Shown in pieces: positions 41,782 to 45,392 of a DNA stretch of 45,392 bases. The stretch covers positions 6,316-51,707 of the forward strand of contig JAAPAO010000216.1 in the NCBI GenBank assembly GCA_013115145.1, given 5' to 3'. This DNA comes from Perkinsus chesapeaki (taxonomy: Eukaryota; Perkinsozoa; Perkinsida; Perkinsidae). How positions within the stretch are numbered: the stretch's first letter is position 1; every line of letters begins with the position of its first letter. A model generated the notes under the pieces. It saw nothing but the letters and a program-made list of their open reading frames with translations. It was not told the origin of the DNA and did no database searches. Position numbers and translations under genes: made by a program.

Positions 41782-41810
41782 TTTCACATTGAGAGTTGTT
41801 ATTTGGACCT

Positions 41811-42391
41811 CCCGGAGGGTTCATATGCGGTAGCTCCACTCATGCATTCTAACTAGCGGGGTGGTGAATCGAGCGCTACGAATGAATGCTCAGCTCGCAT
41901 CCCAAACTGTGATTTTAGGTGCATAGCCGCCGGCTGCGGCCAACCAACTTCACCTGCTCCATAATGTTCTTATATTCGAGCTGATTATGCTCTAAAGTGC
42001 TCTGCCGGAAGGGACGGGCAAGGAAGTCGTAACCTGTTAATTGCACAGACATGCCGCATGCACGCAGCACGCCTCCTGGCACATAACCTTTAACCTATAC
42101 TTATGTGTCAACCTCTATGAAAAAAACGTACTAAAGCTTAACCTATTCTATTGGAATATGGTAGTCATGCACTCATAAACACTTCCGAACACTCCCTGGC
42201 TTGTTAATCACTTCCACAAGAACAACCTCATCTTAACGCAACATATGTTTTTTAAACGCTGAGGCTACTCAGACATTATGACACTGACGATAGCTTGGCT
42301 TAGAGAATAAAATTCATCACGGCAGTAGTGTTTCATAACTATGAATGGTATATTAAACTATGAATGTAAAAACATAAAATGGTCGAATAGC
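41811..42391. other. Intergenic 3' of PB1 paralogue 5
   Basis: About 580 bp with no gene seen; AT-rich toward the paralogue 5 stop codon. The 5' half has no repeat or RNA structure that I recognise. Confidence 0.5.
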
Positions 42392-43549
42392 TTAGTCAAG
42401 CAAATCAACATGATCGGCCTTAGGATCGCGCGGATGCTTCGGTGCAGCCCAACCCCAACGAGGTTCTGTGGCCTGCATCGTGCGTCCAGACTTCCTCTGC
42501 TTCCTTTCATATCTCTTCACCTGCTTAGCAATGCATCTCTTAGCTCCTGCATCTTGCTGAGCTTGCTGCTCTTCGGGAGTAAGCAATGGCTTCCTGTAGA
42601 TGGGCTTGGAAGGACCGTGAATGAAGTGGTAGAGGATACTATCCAAATCCTGACCAGTAGCTTCAAGAGCATCAACCAGCTCATCAGCGCTCTTCTTGTT
42701 GGAAACGAAACCGTAGTCGTTGAGGAGCTTAGCAAGTCGTTTGCCGCTCTTTTCATTCTCCTCTCCACCTTCGGCCTTCTTCATATCCATCGCGTCTTCT
42801 GACTCTGCCTTCTCCGCGCGGTGCTGCTCGTCGGCCCATCTCTTGATATGATCAGTAACCTGGTCTAGAGCACCAGTAGAAGGAACGAGCTTCTTCACAA
42901 GCTCACGAGCGGCCTTCTTGCTATCAACAAAGCCGAGACCGGTAAGAAGATCTACCATGGTATCGATGGCTTCTTGCTCGTCAGAGACCTCTCTCTGAAT
43001 CTTCAGTGGCTTGGTCTGCTTCTTGGCGGCCTTATGGGCAATGGCCTTGGTGGGCTTCTTCGCAGCAATCTTCTTGGCAGGTTGCTTCTTCGAGACTGGC
43101 TTTTCAGCCTTAGTCTTCATAAGCTCATCAGCGACCGCGTCCAAATCCTGACCAGCAGACTGGAGAACTTCTGCAAGCTCCTGTGCCATGGCAAAGCTTG
43201 GTATCATATCAAGATCAACAAGCTCATCCACAACACGGGACAAAGGATCCTCCACGATGACATCAGTCTCCTCCTCATCTTCGTCAACGGGTTGTACGTA
43301 GATGTTGAGAGTAGGCACTACAGACTCCTCGGCTAGAAGCAGAGCGTCCGCCAACGACACCTGGTTAAGAACGCATGCGTCGTCCAAGTCATCGATGTAG
43401 TAGAGCTGGTAAGGTATCTCCTTCAGATCGGGCCAGGCCATCTCTACATAACTGCAGATCTCTTCCATCTTCTCACATTTCTCAAACGGGGCTCTCACTC
43501 GGAGGATGTCCGAATCGAGATGGAGTTTCAAACAGATTTCACTTGACAT
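42392..43549 (-). CDS. PB1-domain protein with three helical repeats, paralogue 5 (longest)
   Basis: Intronless, 385 aa. PB1 at 4-87 (ICLKLHLD with lysine, ILRVRA, helix MEEICSYVEMAWPDL, YQLYYIDDLDDACVLNQ, PTLNIYV); the conserved GEM of the OPCA-like loop is replaced by DDA. Repeats lie at about 101-145, 182-238 and 266-311; the first ends SAGQDLDAVADELM and the third TGQDLDSILYHF. The linker 147-181 is very basic (Lys/Ala/Pro-rich, histone-H1-like). A C-terminal extension of about 70 residues not found in the other paralogues contains a basic stretch (AKQVKRYERKQRKSGR) and an acidic end. Possibly nuclear because of the basic segments; function unknown. Confidence 0.9.
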   Translation of the reverse strand: MSSEICLKLHLDSDILRVRAPFEKCEKMEEICSYVEMAWPDLKEIPYQLYYIDDLDDACVLNQVSLADALLLAEESVVPTLNIYVQPVDEDEEETDVIVEDPLSRVVDELVDLDMIPSFAMAQELAEVLQSAGQDLDAVADELMKTKAEKPVSKKQPAKKIAAKKPTKAIAHKAAKKQTKPLKIQREVSDEQEAIDTMVDLLTGLGFVDSKKAARELVKKLVPSTGALDQVTDHIKRWADEQHRAEKAESEDAMDMKKAEGGEENEKSGKRLAKLLNDYGFVSNKKSADELVDALEATGQDLDSILYHFIHGPSKPIYRKPLLTPEEQQAQQDAGAKRCIAKQVKRYERKQRKSGRTMQATEPRWGWAAPKHPRDPKADHVDLLD

Positions 43550-44097
43550 ATTAGTATTTAAAAAAAGAACGATTCAATATCTAAAATACAATACAAACAA
43601 AAAATCTCTGACAATAGATTCATTATCATCGTCCTTTATTTAAGTTCCGAATGTAGAGTAGCAATGAGAATCTTCACCAGCACAGCCACAGCGTGCAGAT
43701 GCACGCTTGTGACGCGCTGTCCCCCTGCCTACCATCGGAACGGAGAAAGGTGTAATCATCCCAAAGCTCCGAGCTTCTGGTATGCACTAGTGCTCTTTCA
43801 TCACTACTCTTGCTTTAAGTTAGGACTAGCTTGACGCTTGCGTCGGAGCGATCAGACTGAGGAACGATACGGCTTGGTAGACGCCAAAACGTATCCTGCG
43901 CCGCTTTGTTGCGCATCTTCAGCTTTGCGTCGGCTGGAGTTGTCCCGAAAAGATCGCTCTTCAACGAAATCATTAACAAACTGAACAAGCTTCGTGGCGG
44001 GCTCATATAACGATAATCATTCTATTGTTTAAATATTATCTATTAATGCTTATGCTTCCAGTTATTTTGTTTTTAAATACTTTATTCGTTATCGATT
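43550..44097. promoter_or_regulatory. Shared divergent promoter region, paralogues 5 and 6
   Basis: 548 bp between two divergent start codons, close to the 560 bp between paralogues 3 and 4. No gene is seen; a 63-codon minus-strand frame at 43815-44006 has no recognisable features. Leaders near the two ATGs contain AATCGTT (paralogue 5) and TTCGTTATCGATT (paralogue 6), with TTTAAATA-type AT runs beside them. Confidence 0.45.
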
Positions 44098-45132
44098 ATG
44101 TCCAGTGAGTTATGCCTCAAGTTCCATTTGGGCTATCAGGTCCTTCGTGTGCGTGTCAACCCTTCTGATTGCCAAACAGCATCTCAGTTGAGTGAGTACA
44201 TTGAAAAGGCCTGGCCTCAGCTGCAGGGTGCGGTCTATCGTCTATTCTATACCGATGAGTCCGGCGAGATGTGTGTCTTGAACGATCTCTCAATCGGAGA
44301 TGCTATGAGCACCGCCGAGGAGGCCGCCAAGAAGTCAAACACCACACCGGTGTTGGATGTCTATGTGAAGGTCGATGGTGATGAGGACGAAGAGTCTGTG
44401 TCAGCTGCTCAGACTGCCACTGACTTGTTGAATGATTTGGATCTGATGACTGATCCTTATTATGCTCAACAGTTGGTGGACAGTTTAGTAGAGACTGGTC
44501 AGGACGTTGACAAGTTTGCTGATACATTGCAGACTAAGAAGGATCAACAGCAGAAGGTCGCTGCTAAGAAGCCATCTCTTGCACAGCGTATTGCTAACAA
44601 GTTCCATCCTGCTAAGAAGGAGGAAGCTGCTACTAAGGATTCCTCCAAGCCGCAGATGCAAGTCAGCTTTGATCAGACTGTTGATAATGGTTCCGGTGCA
44701 CCGAAGACTTCTCACTTTGAGAAGAATGTTTCCTCGGAAAAGGAGGCTAAGGATGCTATGGCTGATTTCTTAAAGAAGTCTGGTTATACCAGCAACGAGA
44801 AGACTGCTGAGGACTTGGTTAACAGACTTTTTGGTCCCAGATCTGATTATTCTGGTTTCGAGAAGTTTGCCGACAATCTTCTAGACTACGGTGATGCAAG
44901 CAAAGATGAGAAGAAGGCCGCTAAGAAGTCCTCCGATCTTCGTGCTTTGGATACCGATCAGTCAGCTAAGCAGTTTGCTGATATGCTTAATGACTTTGGC
45001 TTCGTCGACAACAGCACTGCTGCTCGTGAACTGACTAGCGCATTGATGGCCGCCCAGCAAGATCTCGATCAGATCGAGAAGAACTTCGCGGTTGAAACTG
45101 CTGCTGAGAAGGCTCAGAACAAGAGCAACTAA
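44098..45132 (+). CDS. PB1-domain protein with three helical repeats, paralogue 6
   Basis: Intronless, 344 aa. PB1 at 4-92 (LCLKFHLG, LRVRV, helix LSEYIEKAWPQL, YRLFYTDESGEMCVLND, PVLDVYVKV). Repeats lie at about 103-147, 205-264 and 286-332. The second repeat has MADFLKKSGYTSNEK and a small insertion (GPRSDYSGF) before its last helix. The third reads MLNDFGFVDNSTAARE. It is most like paralogues 2 and 3 in repeat order and in the HFEKNVSSEKEAKDAMADFL segment. The linker 148-204 is Lys-rich. Function unknown. Confidence 0.9.
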   Translation: MSSELCLKFHLGYQVLRVRVNPSDCQTASQLSEYIEKAWPQLQGAVYRLFYTDESGEMCVLNDLSIGDAMSTAEEAAKKSNTTPVLDVYVKVDGDEDEESVSAAQTATDLLNDLDLMTDPYYAQQLVDSLVETGQDVDKFADTLQTKKDQQQKVAAKKPSLAQRIANKFHPAKKEEAATKDSSKPQMQVSFDQTVDNGSGAPKTSHFEKNVSSEKEAKDAMADFLKKSGYTSNEKTAEDLVNRLFGPRSDYSGFEKFADNLLDYGDASKDEKKAAKKSSDLRALDTDQSAKQFADMLNDFGFVDNSTAARELTSALMAAQQDLDQIEKNFAVETAAEKAQNKSN

Positions 45133-45392
45133 AAACTATTCTCAAGACAGTTCAATGTACGGTAAAGCTGTATTGAGCTATCCTCCTTTACTATACACAA
45201 TATCAATATAATGATACTCAATCTTATCTTTGACAATCAGTTCATTTTGTGTTACTAGTAGTTCCAATGGTACGATAATTAGGCGCTTATCGCAAACCTC
45301 TGACAATTCTAAGAACAGTATTTGACTCGACCTCCGTACGGCGGGCGTTTCGGGCTATAATATCCTTATTGTCTGTCCTCGTCTTTTTGCAC
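45133..45392. other. 3' flank of PB1 paralogue 6
   Basis: AT-rich sequence to the window end with no gene or repeat that I recognise. Confidence 0.5.

Larger units (their letters stand above)
41003..41810. repeat. tRNA-bearing tandem duplication, unit 2
   Basis: Second unit of the duplication, offset by about 680 bp in its left part and about 820 bp in its right part, because unit 1 has the deletion. It carries an intact tRNA-His and a decayed tRNA-Phe, the reverse of unit 1. Confidence 0.85.

Overview
The window is nuclear DNA of a eukaryote. Protein genes are cut by many GT-AG introns, most only 43-47 nt long, all frames read with the standard code, and the tRNA genes are eukaryotic in type (no encoded CCA). 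The intron style, dense packing and amplified families suggest a free-living or parasitic protist. A Perkinsus-like alveolate is my best guess, but this is an inference and not shown by any single marker.

Layout. (1) 1-112: an 18-bp minisatellite. (2) 238-6834, plus strand: the spliceosomal DEAH-box helicase PRP2/DHX16, at least 19 exons, 5' end outside what I can see, with a tRNA-Gln gene lying antisense in its last intron. (3) 7442-25215: four tandem plus-strand genes for major-facilitator (MFS) transporters. Each has 13 exons and 691-696 residues, with a C-terminal extension carrying two copies of an unrecognised GRW...GYxxW...FPP module. Copies 1 and 2 arose from a ~4.1-4.2 kb tandem duplication that also copied the tRNA-Gln and the last helicase exon (now a fossil), and they are mosaics of near-identical and diverged blocks. 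(4) About 25351-31000: a multi-exon EF-hand/WD40 gene with an antisense tRNA-Arg in an intron; then a poorly resolved coiled-coil gene to about 33061. (5) 33365-45132: six intronless paralogues of 344-385 residues, each an N-terminal PB1 domain followed by three ~45-residue helical repeats joined by charged linkers. Between the fourth and fifth lies a tandemly duplicated tRNA-His/tRNA-Phe segment in which each unit has lost a different tRNA.

How it fits together. Regions 2-4 look like ordinary spliced genes plus a transporter family growing by unequal exchange and conversion. Region 5 is the most unusual part. The PB1 fold keeps the basic beta1 lysine and an acidic OPCA-type loop, so the products may co-assemble into hetero- or homopolymers. 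The three repeats have a UBA-like 'MGF' turn, which gives an architecture loosely like PB1-UBA scaffold or autophagy receptors. That function is a hypothesis. Two of the six genes are near-identical recent duplicates flanking a double perfect palindrome, and four are arranged as two head-to-head pairs with ~550 bp between start codons.
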